Source of the DNA: Ascarosepion bandense
Taxonomy: Eukaryota > Mollusca > Cephalopoda > Sepiida > Sepiidae
DNA length: 64,000 nt
Assembly (NCBI GenBank): GCA_037127315.1
Contig: JBBBDQ010001685.1
Location: forward strand, 170,001-234,000
Reading direction: 5' to 3'
Shown here: positions 30,001 to 38,980 of the stretch, piece by piece
Layout of the letters: every line of letters starts with the position of its first letter
How positions within the stretch are numbered: the first letter of the stretch is position 1
The notes under the pieces: generated by a model
Told to the model about the DNA's origin: nothing
Database searches by the model: none
Seen by the model: only the letters and a program-made list of their open reading frames with translations
Made by a program: the position numbers and the translations under genes

Positions 30001-30905
30001 TCATTATCTATTATTAGTATTGCCAGGATTTTAGATATTTTTTAAGATTGTATTTTAATAAATTATATTTTCTTATTGGGAGTTATTATTTTAACTATAG
30101 TTAGAATAAATTACTACTAATGATTATAATGTAATTTATGTTAGGATGCATTATTTATGATTTATTTTTCACCATAAATATTCCCTATAGTCGGTATATT
30201 TTAATTTAAGGGTAAGTTTCTTGTCGCGTTTCTAAAAATGAATATAAATGAAGAATACGTCAGTTTCGATCTAGCGTTTTTTAAATTATTTTAAAATCCG
30301 TTGTATCGTGATTTCTTCTTTTTTCTTTCCTTCTTTTTGTGGTTTTCCCCCTTCTGTTGGGTTTATCTAATTTTTCCTGTTTCTATATTTATATTTTTTA
30401 ATTTTAGTATTTTTAGTTATTTTAACAATGTTTTATTAAATTAGCATTAATTTTTAGAATAATACTAAGAGTAGTTATTTTTTCAAATTGTATTAAAATT
30501 ATGATGTGCAATTTTTTTTTTGTACCGTAAATATATCCCAGTATATTTGAAATTAAATTTCATGGTTAAATTGTTCCATGTGTTTCTAAAAGAACAGTTA
30601 GGTGGTTTGAGACGCAGAAATGGAGACAACATTTATTTCTCGTGATACTGTATTTCTTTTATTGTATCTTTTTGTCCTTTCTTTTTCTCTTCTTACTTTC
30701 CATTCAGTTTTTTCTGTTTCCCCTTTTTTTCTTTTTTCTTTTTTCATTTTTCTCTTTTTTTCTCTTCCTTACATTAATCAGTCGTCTATCTTTTCTTTAT
30801 CATTGCTTTCCTCTTTCTTTGTGATTCTTTTCGAATGAGCGAACAATTTTGGTAAATAACCGTTACAAATGTCTATTCTAATATGGACATGTGAGCGTCT
30901 ATGTA
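30001..30905. other. No recognisable gene; T-rich tract
   Basis: AT-rich, becoming pyrimidine-rich at 30,640-30,820. Frames of 60-72 codons are composition by-products. Confidence 0.5.
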
Positions 30906-30916
30906 AAATAAAATAA

Positions 30917-30950
<34 letters not shown>

Positions 30951-30959
30951 TTGGTCGGG

Positions 30960-31173
30960 GGATATTTTGAGGACCAACTGTTGTACAATTTGGGTCTGAC
31001 GTGCCGGGATAATAACACCAGGACGCAGTGAAATATGTATTACCCATTGTAATAACCTAAAATCTTTTATAAATTATATTACTCTGTTAAATTAAATAAA
31101 TGAATTTAACAGTGAGTTCTCTTGAGTTCGTCTCTATCGGAATTTACCTGGATTGTATACCAAGTGTGCTATG

Positions 31174-31176
<3 letters not shown>
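30960..31176 (+). mobile_element. Two-part dispersed element, form 2 (half inverted)
   Basis: Part B (30,962-31,072; CCAACTGTTGTACAATTTGG) in the same orientation as at 28.7 kb, then part A inverted (31,073-31,176; ACTCTGTTAAATTAAATAAA to TACCAAGTGTGCTATGTT). A (TA)n run follows at 31,176-31,252 with one internal break. Confidence 0.75.

Positions 31177-31252
<76 letters not shown>
31177..31252. repeat. (TA)n microsatellite
   Basis: Two TA runs separated by TGTT. Confidence 0.97.
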
Positions 31253-31255
<3 letters not shown>

Positions 31256-31459
31256 TTTAATTGAAAATGACAGACAAGGTATTGTCATTAAGCTTTTTTA
31301 TATAATTTTTCATGTCTTCGTATAATTTTTTTGTTTTTTTGTTTGGAACTCAAGTTATATAAGAACTGTATAAAGCTTTTGTACTTTCGAGCGCTTTCGG
31401 TTATACTTTTAGCCATTATCTGGAATTAATTTTGTTTTAATATAACATAACATATGTAT

Positions 31460-31570
31460 ATAAAGAACATAAGTTGGATGTTTTTATAAACCCATTGGTA
31501 ATATAATATTTTGCCGCGAAATATTATATTACCAATGGGTTTATAAAAACATCCAACTTATGTTCTTTAT
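31460..31570. repeat. Perfect ~50-bp-arm palindrome
   Basis: Arms of about 50 bp (outer ATAAAGAACATAAGTTGGAT, inner TTGGTAATATAATATTT) around a short GCCGCG centre. No gene content. Likely a foldback element or a hairpin-mediated duplication. Confidence 0.9.
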
Positions 31571-31653
31571 TATAGTATATTGTGTTCTATTTAGATTTAA
31601 TCTCCTGCGGAATGTACTTTACTAAGTACCACAGATTCTACTTTATATACATA

Positions 31654-32361
31654 CTAGCAGTATAGCCCGGGGTTGCTCGGGTGTAATGAAAGCTTTAAAA
31701 CTAATCCATGGTCCTGGAGCTCAGACTCTTTGAACGTTGGCACGAAAGACTAAAAACCAATAGTTGTTTCCAGCTAAACCGAAACCGTAGACTGAAAGAG
31801 AAATGAATGGATGTAAGTTAAATTTTTATTTCCTGGTATCGATATCAGATAAGTTTTTTTCGTCGTAAACTAAATTTTGAAGGCTAAATAAGTCCTCTGA
31901 GTAAATGCTATTATGGCTGAGACTAAGAACTACTTAGAACCAAACCCGAAGAAAAAACCAAAATAAAAGGGCTGAAAAAAATACAGACATACAGGCAGAT
32001 AAACAGACACACACACAAACATCTTGCCTTTTATATATATGTATATCTTATCGATTTTTCTGCACTATTGTAAGAATGGCAGCATTCTGAATATCGTTTC
32101 TGATGTCTTTGTCTATGAGTGTAGCAAATTTCATTAAAATCGGACCATTCCTTCTATAACCCGATTTTTTCGATTATCGATTTTTGTTATTTATCGGGGG
32201 TACCGCGACACAAAACCTAGCGAAGAACACTCGCAGACGCTTATAGTACAACTGTGTAAATTTTCAAGAAAATCGGTTCAGCCGTTTCGGAGTCTTTAGG
32301 TTACGGACACACTCACAGACGCAGACACGCAGACAAAGTTCCATTCATAAATAAGTTCAGA
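31654..32361 (-). mobile_element. Helitron-like element, copy 3
   Basis: Minus strand from TCTGAACTTATTTATGAATG at 32,361 to CTAG at 31,654, with the subterminal hairpin ACCCGAGCAACCCCGGGCT. Same length class as copy 1 and matching it throughout (CATGGTCCTGGAGCTCAGAC; GGCAGATAAACAGACACAC). No helicase coding. Confidence 0.72.
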
Positions 32362-32363
32362 TA

Positions 32364-32400
32364 TCATTTCATCCCAAGCAAGACAGTAATGCCACTAAAA
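32364..32400 (-). mobile_element. LINE/SINE 3' tail remnant
   Basis: CATCCCAAGCAAGACAGTAATGCC on the plus strand is an inverted, worn copy of the shared CR1-like tail. Nothing else of the element remains. Confidence 0.5.
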
Positions 32401-32759
32401 TGCTAGAGCTTACTATGAGGTGAGCGAATGAAAAAAAAAATCTATTAAGGAGAGAGAACAATAAGCGAACAGAAATTAAGAAGACAAAAGTTAACGATTG
32501 ACGTTGTATTTAAATTTTTTGAAGATTAAAGTTGACTGGAGACTCAAAAATCTGGAATAGAGTTCCACAAGCGAGTAGATATCTTGGGAATATCTTGAAA
32601 AGGAAAAAAAAATGTCAAGAATATGTTTAGCAACTGCCTTCTTATGTTCTAGCTAAAAAGCCGTTTAATTCAATCAGTGTGAACAAACCATGGTGACATT
32701 TAATTTGCTATCTATTCACCATCATAGATAATCTCTCCTACACCACATTAGCACGGAAC
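32401..32759. other. Unassigned, with a repeat relation
   Basis: GATTGACGTTGTATTTAAA and GAAGATTAAAGTTGACTGGA (32,490-32,545) are related to blocks at 11,740-11,810 and 13,680-13,750. Otherwise nothing recognised. Confidence 0.4.
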
Positions 32760-33497
32760 AGGCTAGCCCCCCTCAGAGTAAAACACTACACCTCCTTGGC
32801 CTCACACTCTCAGCGGACCTCAAGTAGAATGACTATATCGAAGCTATTGCTAAATCTGCTGCTAAGAAGGTCGGTTCACTGTGCAGGGCCAGGAAGTTTT
32901 TTCTGTCTGAATCCATCCTGCACATATAGAAATCTACCATCCGCCCGTGTATTGAATACTGCTGCCACATCTAGTTGGGTGCCCCTGCTATTCATCTCGA
33001 GTTTCTTGACGAAATCCAACGAAGAATCTGTGATGTCATTGATACTGACTTGGCAGCTCGGCTGCAGTCGCTATCCCACCGGCGGGACGTGGCTTCCCTG
33101 TGACTCTTCTATAAATACTTTCACGGCTTCTGCTCTAATGAACTTAGATCCCTTGTGCCCTCTATGTAAGAATTTACAAGAGTTAGCAAATAGTTCCCAC
33201 ACTTTTACAGTGAAACCGGTAAAGTGTAACCGCAATTTCTACTCTAACAGCTTCTTTTCACGCACTTCCCGCCTGTGGAATTCCCTTCCATATACTTGCT
33301 TCCCCGACAGCGACAATCTGCAGGAATTTAAATGTAAGGTCAATCGACATCTTCTATCTCACTAACTCGCATCCATTCTCTCAAGATCTTTTTTCCATCT
33401 ACTCCACCACCATTTTCGGTATTCTCATCCGTCTATTACCCTCCTCTTGACATTTCCTATAACTAACCCCTCTTTCTCATCATTATCCCCTAAGTCA
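32760..33497 (+). mobile_element. CR1/jockey-like LINE, C-terminal half (outer copy)
   Basis: Frame-shifted but long: LHLLGLTLSADLK, IAKSAAKKVGSLCRARKFF, IRPCIEYCCHI, LDEIQRRICDVIDTDLAARL, LFYKYFHGFCS and RLWNSLPYTCFPDSDN. These are the thumb and C-terminal blocks of CR1/jockey-group reverse transcriptases. Its 3' UTR is interrupted at ~33,497 by a second LINE copy and resumes at 33,932. Confidence 0.9.
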
Positions 33498-33931
33498 CTG
33501 GTGCCTCTGCAGCAGGTGTTTACTCGTGCAACCAGATTGGCAACTGGGTCCCACTCATTCACAGTTAGATTAACCAAATGCAGACGACAATTCTACTCCT
33601 GCAGCTTCTTCTCTCGTACTTCCCGCCTGTGGAACTCGCTTCCATATTCTTGCTTTCCTGACGGCTACAACCACCAGGAATTTAAATGCAATGTCAATAC
33701 TCATCTATTAACCACTTGACTCTAGTTTTTTCACCACCCCGTATATTCTTTCCTTTCTCTCCACCTTTGCAACTGTCATCACACCTGTATTCCCATCCTT
33801 CCCTTGCTCCTTTCTAACTGGTTCGTCTTCCTCTTCACTCTCTTCTAATTAATCTTTTTACTCTGATGTAGCACCCTGGACATCATTGGCATTACCGCCT
33901 TGCTCGGGGTGATATGGTTAAAAAAGAAATG
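33498..33931 (+). mobile_element. CR1/jockey-like LINE, inner copy nested in the outer 3' UTR
   Basis: Reads TRATRLATGSHSFTVRLTKC and SRTSRLWNSLPYSCFPDGYN, then a 3' UTR ending CATCATTGGCATTACCGCCT, TGCTCGGGGTGATATGGTTA. This tail is the variant also carried by the SINE at 5.9, 22.2 and 61.6 kb. Confidence 0.88.
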
Positions 33932-33995
33932 TAAACCCCTGCGCAACAGTGGCAATAGAATGCTCTGTTTGGAGTGAATTGATTAAAAAAAAATT
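33932..33995 (+). mobile_element. 3' tail of the outer LINE copy
   Basis: GTAAACCCCTGCGCAACAGT and GCTCTGTTTGGAGTGAATTG complete the 3' UTR that stops at 33,497. Confidence 0.85.
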
Positions 33996-33999
33996 TAAA

Positions 34000-34259
34000 T
34001 TTGTTAGAGGTTACCTATTCACTGCTTAAACGTTAACTGCTTACTTAGCAGGCTATTTTATGGGTGTCATTTAAAGTTACCATGTGATTAAGCAGATGTA
34101 AAGGTTTATTTTATGTAAGTAGCTAGTGCAAGCCGTATGTTATTTTCGCGACACACCTCTGCTGATTTGATTGATATGCAGTCATTTGAATGAATGCGCT
34201 GGTGTACACTAGATTAATTATTCGAATAAGAATGTGATATTGGGATCATCCCTCTTTGA
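34000..34259. other. No recognisable feature
   Basis: Ordinary sequence. Confidence 0.4.
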
Positions 34260-34505
34260 ACATTATCGACCGTTGTTACAGAATCGCAAGCCAAAACTGT
34301 ACCAAATAAAAGAAACCACATCACTTGCGGACTTTCAACAGGAGCAACTACTAAAATGGGTAGCAGATGCAACTCGAAAAAAAAGAAGCATAACATAATT
34401 TTCGTCCTACACATTTTAAATAAAAGCTTAGGAAGGAAGACGAACATGTAGTGAAAAGAGCAAAAACTACAGAAGCCTGTTTCCTTAAAACTTGGCCTTA
34501 ACTTC
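34260..34505 (+). repeat. Dispersed repeat of unknown class, copy 1
   Basis: ACATCACTTGCGGACTTTCA, CTTAGGAAGGAAGACG and AAGCCTGTTTCCTTAAAAC match 44,845-45,090 over ~245 bp at perhaps 65-70%. Possible coding on the plus strand (SLADFQQEQLLKWVADATRK) but no family recognised. Confidence 0.5.
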
Positions 34506-34507
34506 AG

Positions 34508-34509
<2 letters not shown>

Positions 34510-34595
<86 letters not shown>
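34510..34595. repeat. (CA)n-TATATATA-(TG)n self-complementary microsatellite
   Basis: A CA run, four TA units and a TG run form one ~85-bp near-perfect palindrome, able to extrude as a cruciform and, as alternating purine-pyrimidine, to adopt Z-DNA. Confidence 0.95.
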
Positions 34596-34597
<2 letters not shown>

Positions 34598-34806
34598 CAT
34601 TCACGTTCAAGTTAATCCAAATACCAAAGACGTGCGTGAACGCCCACAAACACACATACACTAAAAAAAAAAAAAATACTTGCACCAATGAAAATGCATA
34701 CAACAAAAAAATTAGAGAACGGCGTATTTCCCTAAGGTACGTCTACGAAACTGTGGAATCATGATTCTCACGGAACAATCAATCAGTTAAGTAAAAACCC
34801 TTTTCA

Positions 34807-34809
<3 letters not shown>

Positions 34810-34849
<40 letters not shown>
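34810..34849. repeat. (TA)n microsatellite
   Basis: About 20 TA units next to a MITE end. Confidence 0.96.
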
Positions 34850-34851
<2 letters not shown>

Positions 34852-34853
34852 AG

Positions 34854-35066
34854 AAGTAGGTAGCCAGTAAATGGGAAAATTTATTTTCAAATTTCATATA
34901 CAGTTATATTTACTGATACAATGATTAGAATGAGTATTAGATTTTATTGGGAACACTAATGGAATATTTCAAATAATATAACACAAATACTATACTTATA
35001 ATGAATACCATTGTCATAATATAACCGATATACAAATGTATTCCACTTACTGTCTACCTAATTTTG
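34854..35066. mobile_element. ~213-bp MITE-like element
   Basis: Terminal inverted repeats of ~22 bp: AAGTAGGTAGCCAGTAAATG on the left and, inverted, AATTAGGTAGACAGTAAGTG on the right. AT-rich interior without genes. Bordered on the left by (TA)n. Confidence 0.65.
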
Positions 35067-35089
35067 AACTGACATGTATATATATGTTG

Positions 35090-35180
35090 ATAGGTGTCCA
35101 AGGTTTGAATCCTGCCGAATGATGCCCATTTCGTAACAAAATTTATCGTAAATAATCAGACCGGTAGAAATAGATAAATA
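35090..35180 (+). mobile_element. tRNA-Leu-like SINE, 3' part (copy 2)
   Basis: GGTTTGAATCCTGCCGAATG (B box and acceptor arm) followed by CATTTCGTAACAAAATTTAT and CAGACCGGTAGAAATAGATA, the same tail as at 17,792-17,945. Confidence 0.78.
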
Positions 35181-35250
35181 GACTGTTTGATTAAAAAGAG
35201 TATATCTACTAAAATACGAGTACAGATTATAAATAATGTTTAAACAAATA

Positions 35251-35257
<7 letters not shown>

Positions 35258-35310
<53 letters not shown>
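35258..35310. repeat. (TA)n microsatellite
   Basis: About 26 TA units. Confidence 0.97.
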
Positions 35311-35312
<2 letters not shown>

Positions 35313-35473
35313 GATGTTAAAATCAGTTGTATGGCCATTTCTACGAGAAATTCCTAAAAGAAATGTCAGGTATCATCAGCAGCCTTTTATTACAAAAATC
35401 AATTTACAAATTAAACCAAGATATTTTACCGGCGGAAGTTTAAAAAAATTTAAAGGGGTGGGATTAATATGAA

Positions 35474-35475
<2 letters not shown>
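35311..35475 (-). mobile_element. Penelope-like terminal fragment with hammerhead-like motif
   Basis: Inverse of 41,061-41,270: ATCAGTTGTATGGCCATTTC, CATCAGCAGCCTTTTATTAC and AAAGGGGTGGGATTAATATG. Minus strand: CTGATGA, a long stem II region closed by TAC/GTA, GAAAT, GGCC, ATACAAC. Bounded by (TA)n on both sides, so it stands alone as a short element. Stem I is weak here. Confidence 0.65.

Positions 35476-35521
<46 letters not shown>
35476..35521. repeat. (TA)n microsatellite
   Basis: About 23 TA units. Confidence 0.97.
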
Positions 35522-35524
<3 letters not shown>

Positions 35525-36719
35525 AAATGTTAATCTGAGATTTGAAATTATATGTGAGTACCTTTAGTAGAAAAAGTATCATGTATGGCATTTAACTGAC
35601 TAAATGTTGGTGGCTTTGTAGTATAGACTGCGCTTGGGATTATTCCGCTTAACTGCAAATTGTTTTGAAAGCAAAACATTAATCTGAAAAATATTCTTAA
35701 AAGAGCCGATTCAAAATTGAAAAAAATGACGCCAAATTTCAACCAGACCCTCTTTTACGATGAAAAAATATCTATAATTTCGATTCTGAAATTGTTGCGG
35801 TTTAAAAACGCTCTAAAGCCGCTTTGCCAATATTTTTTTTTTTACTTTAATGCGTACTTGTAGAAGAACTAACACCCTAGGATGCACTTTAAACTATAAC
35901 AAGAAAAAAATAAATCATGAATTTTAAAAATATGAAAATAATAAAGAAGTCTCCTCAAATAACCCTTTTTTTAAAAAGAGATTACATTGTATACTTAAAT
36001 ATGTGTGCTTGAAACCCTCTCTTGAGGTGCCTTTGTATATAAGAAAATTACCTTTAATGATTGTCATTTTTGGTTTACCTTCCCCAAAGAAGATTAACGG
36101 TAAAATTAAATAGATTCTTGAAGACTTTGTTATCTTTTTTTTATTTTTAAAAAAAAAGAAAAAAAAAAGGCCAATAATTACTGATTTAAATCCCTTGGGG
36201 AAGACAAAAGAAAACTATCCACTCCTTAAAGATTAAGAAATTTTTCATCTAGTTCAAAATATCAAATAACAAAACCTTGACTTAAAAATAGAAGTTATAT
36301 GCTTATTGTCTCTAGACTTTCCAAAATAAAGATTTTATTTAATATAAAAATAATTCATAATTTGCTCTTCTGTTAATTTGGGGTGTACCTGGCAACTTTT
36401 CAGGGCGCACTAGTGGGTCCGAGATCACTGATTGAGAAACACTGATTTAAAGGAGAGTAATGTACAAGAATTATTACAAAAAATAGTTCTCCCTATTTTT
36501 ACGAATGGGCCATTTTGTTTTAGTGGTGGCAAATTAGCAATGAGACGACAAGAATTTAAGAATTATTCTTGACAATGTTTCATTTAAGTAATTCTAAGAT
36601 TTTACATCATTGTGTGATGTAAATAAATCAATATTGCGTGGAGTAAAATCGAAGAAACACTAAGAAACTAAATCTGAATTTTGATTGTTGTCTTAATCGA
36701 TAATGTGTTTTATCAGTCA
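35522..36719. other. 1.2-kb AT-rich region, no gene
   Basis: One possible relic: GGGCGCACTAGTGGGTCCGA and TTGAGAAACACTGATTTAAA (36,398-36,455) resemble the ends of hAT-type repeats in other animals, but no partner end was found. Confidence 0.4.
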
Positions 36720-36964
36720 TACTACGAATTGAAGATGTCAAAATCAAACAAGCAAATGAGTTTAAATATCTGTAAAATGTTTTAAGAGACAGTGGAAATG
36801 CGATATTGAAATCTGAACTTTCACTAGAATAACAAAAGATGAATTCAAAAATTTAATCGAAGAACTAAGAAGGAGGAAAATGTCGTTAGAAAAAGTAAAA
36901 AATGTAATGAAAATTAAACCGAACTGCTGCGCAATATCAATCTTATTAAGAGATATTTCTTCAA
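36720..36964 (+). mobile_element. RTE-like LINE, plus-strand older copy, left part
   Basis: Plus-strand reading close to the KIKQ-x-x-x-FKYLGSVL region of the RTE-like LINE (AAATCAAACAAGCAAATGAG, TTTAAATATCTGTAAAATG). It is interrupted by a minus-strand copy of the same LINE and resumes at 37,503. Confidence 0.65.
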
Positions 36965-37502
36965 TCATGGCCTTCCAAATTTACCTATCCCTAGTGGCTC
37001 TTAGCACACTTTCTCCTGCTACACAACCCAAAATCCACACTGCCATCCATTTACTCAAGCCTGTCAAGTATGTTATGCGTTGCTTTCCCCTGTCTTTTTT
37101 CCCTCTATCTGACCATGTGTGTATCAGATTCTCCAAGCACCCCTTCTTTATTACATGTCCCAGGAACTTCAGCTGTCTTTTCCTGATGTTAAGAATTAGT
37201 TTCTTTTTTGTTTGCATCCTCTCCAAAACGTTATCGTTGCTCACGTGTTAGTGCCATTGTATTCTCAGGATCCTTCTGTAGAACCATATTTCAGTTGCTT
37301 TAAGTCTTTGCTTCATATTTGAGTAGATTGTCCAGTATTCACTCTCATATTGAAGAACAGACATTACATAACAATCCAGTACTCTCTTCTTTGTTTCGAA
37401 ATTTTCCTGTCTCTTAATACTCTGCTCTGTCTCTTGAATGCGTCCTTGGCCATGCCAACTCGCTTCCAGATCTTAGTGTCGCATTTTTCGTCTGTTAAGA
37501 AG
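36965..37502 (-). mobile_element. RTE-like LINE 3' fragment nested in an opposite copy
   Basis: Minus strand: SNDNVLERMQTKKKLILNIR, KRQLKFLGHVIKKGCLENLI and ITYLTGLSKWMA. This is the conserved C-terminal tail ('RKRQLKFLGH-x-x-RK-x-x-LE-LI-TG-x-I-x-G-x-R-xRG-RQ') of this RTE-like family. The 5' side continues to about 37,502 (CDTKIWKRVGMAKDAFKRQS-type reading). Confidence 0.88.
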
Positions 37503-37760
37503 ACTAAAATGAGTTGCTAAAGAATGAAGAAAAAACTGGAGGCAACATAATTGTTCTTCTACAGAAGGATGCTGGGAATACCGATGATAGAGTGTATAAG
37601 CAATGAGGCAGTCTTAAAGGAAATAATAACAAAAGCACATATATCATGAGAATAAGAAATAGACATCTGGAATTTCTTTGATACATAATGAGAACATAAT
37701 GAGGAAAGAAGGCTTGGAGAGTTTAACACTTCCGGGACATATTCAAGGCAAAATGTGTAG
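37503..37760 (+). mobile_element. RTE-like LINE, plus-strand older copy, right part
   Basis: Reads close to KKKLEATNIIVLLQKDAGN and RIRNRHLEFL, then LESLTLPGHIQGKMC-type sequence, completing the copy started at 36,720. Confidence 0.75.
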
Positions 37761-38284
37761 TTAAATAAGGCAGGCCGCTTCTCTCACGAGCTTATGTAAA
37801 TGATTGAAAAAACGGAAAGTTTGAAGGTATGGTAAAATGACAAACGTTACTAAGAGTTATAATAATAGGAAGTTGTAGAGAGCCATGATTTTCTCCCTCC
37901 TGAAGGAAAATAGCAAACAAAAATATCTCTCCCAGATAGGTTCCCGGGTGTATATAACGCACGTTCAAAGCGCGTTGGAGGCCATTTACGATTCCTGTTG
38001 CTTAGTTCATGGTAACAGAAATTAAAACGATTTGTGTGTTGTGATAAGAAAAACGAAAAAGGAAAGGAAAAGTCGTCAGAAATAAATAATAAGAATGACT
38101 TGTGTCCATGATACTCGGGGTGGTGATGCTAACTGGGGTACTTTAATTGGCCAGACGTGACGCCGGTTTAAAATATTTTGATAAAAAGAGGGCAAATATT
38201 TGCACAAAATTCTTCGCTCTTTTGAACTGAAGTTAATTTTTATCATGTATTTATTTTAAAGTTTGTCCATTATGATCCTCTTGC
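37761..38284. other. No recognisable feature
   Basis: A GC-richer patch (CAAAGCGCGTTGGAGGCC) near 37,965 but nothing identifiable. Confidence 0.4.
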
Positions 38285-38345
38285 AGGGGTAGAGAGTATG
38301 TAAATATGAAAGGAGAAATTGAAACCAACTCTGGCAATTGGGTGT
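38285..38345 (+). repeat. Dispersed repeat, short copy 2
   Basis: GGTAGAGAGTATGTAAATAT and AATTGAAACCAACTCTGGCA resemble 13,785-13,850 and 63,310-63,370. It runs directly into the retrozyme-like dimer. Confidence 0.45.
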
Positions 38346-38475
38346 GTATAATGATAATATACACGCTCAAACGTCTGCTTTCTTCTACCGAGCGCCCATA
38401 GTTCAGAGGTAGAATCGCCGACTGACGCCAATTCGGTCGGGTTTCAATCCTGGATTAAAAGCACTCGGAGTCTAA

Positions 38476-38519
38476 CCGTACTGATGAGCTGTGATACAGC
38501 GAAACAGATCTGTCTGCGG
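38476..38519 (+). ncRNA. Hammerhead ribozyme 1 of the dimer, intact
   Basis: Stem I CCGTA with TGCGG; CTGATGA; stem II GCTGT-GAT-ACAGC; GAAA; stem III ACAGA with TCTGT, a loopless palindrome; cleavage after GTC at 38,514. All conserved positions present. Confidence 0.9.
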
Positions 38520-38781
38520 ATGACTATTTACGCTCTCACACCCTGATTGAGCACCCTCGAGCAATGGTAGACTTTGAAAAAACAGTAGCTACTCTGGAAT
38601 ACACGTATCGCTCATTCAGTAATGAATAAGAGCACTCTGACTATTGGTCGTGTATAATGATAATACACACGCTAAAACGTCTGCCTTCTTCTACCGAGCA
38701 CTCATAGCTCAGAGGTAGAATCGCCGACTGAATCTAATTCGGTCGGGTTTCAATCCTGGATTAAAAGCACTCGGAGTCTAA

Positions 38782-38825
38782 CCGTACTGATGAGCTGTGA
38801 TACAGCGAAACAGATCTGTCTGCGG
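38782..38825 (+). ncRNA. Hammerhead ribozyme 2 of the dimer, intact
   Basis: Identical to hammerhead 1, 306 bases downstream; cleavage after GTC at 38,820. The palindromic stem III implies that two copies pair in a dimeric transcript, as known for other short-stem-III hammerheads. Confidence 0.9.
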
Positions 38826-38847
38826 ATGACTATATATATATAAATAT

Positions 38848-38980
38848 ATATATCCGAGTGAATAAGGAACGAAGACAAAATTTTTTACAACGTCCAAAAC
38901 ATTAATTTAAAACAGTGCTCAATATATAATATAGAGCTGTGAATATTTATTACAAATTATATTTTAGAACATATATGCCC
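38848..38980 (+). mobile_element. Penelope 5'-region repeat, copy 2
   Basis: CCGAGTGAATAAGGAACGAA, CGTCCAAAACATTAATTTAA and TAGAGCTGTGAATATTTATT, as at 9,667 and 42,848. Here it runs straight into the Penelope-like coding region, which is why I assign the family to that element. Confidence 0.65.

Larger units (their letters stand above)
38346..38832 (+). mobile_element. Retrozyme-like tandem dimer (306-bp unit)
   Basis: Two head-to-tail units with identical spacing of all landmarks (306 bp): GTGTATAATGATAA-ACACGC, the tRNA-like part (TAGTTCAGAGG / TAGCTCAGAGG A box; GTCGGGTTTCAATCCTGG B box), ACTCGGAGTCTAACCGTA, then the hammerhead. The first unit lacks part of its 5' portion. The RNA between the two predicted cuts is 38,515-38,820, exactly one 306-nt unit. 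Tandem hammerheads that release unit-length RNA are the defining layout of retrozymes. A (TA)n run abuts the right end. Confidence 0.85.

Noticed and set aside
32796..33365. 189-codon frame as an intact gene
   Set aside because: The first ~100 codons are out of frame with the LINE reading; only the C-terminal part matches the LINE. It is a frame-shifted relic.
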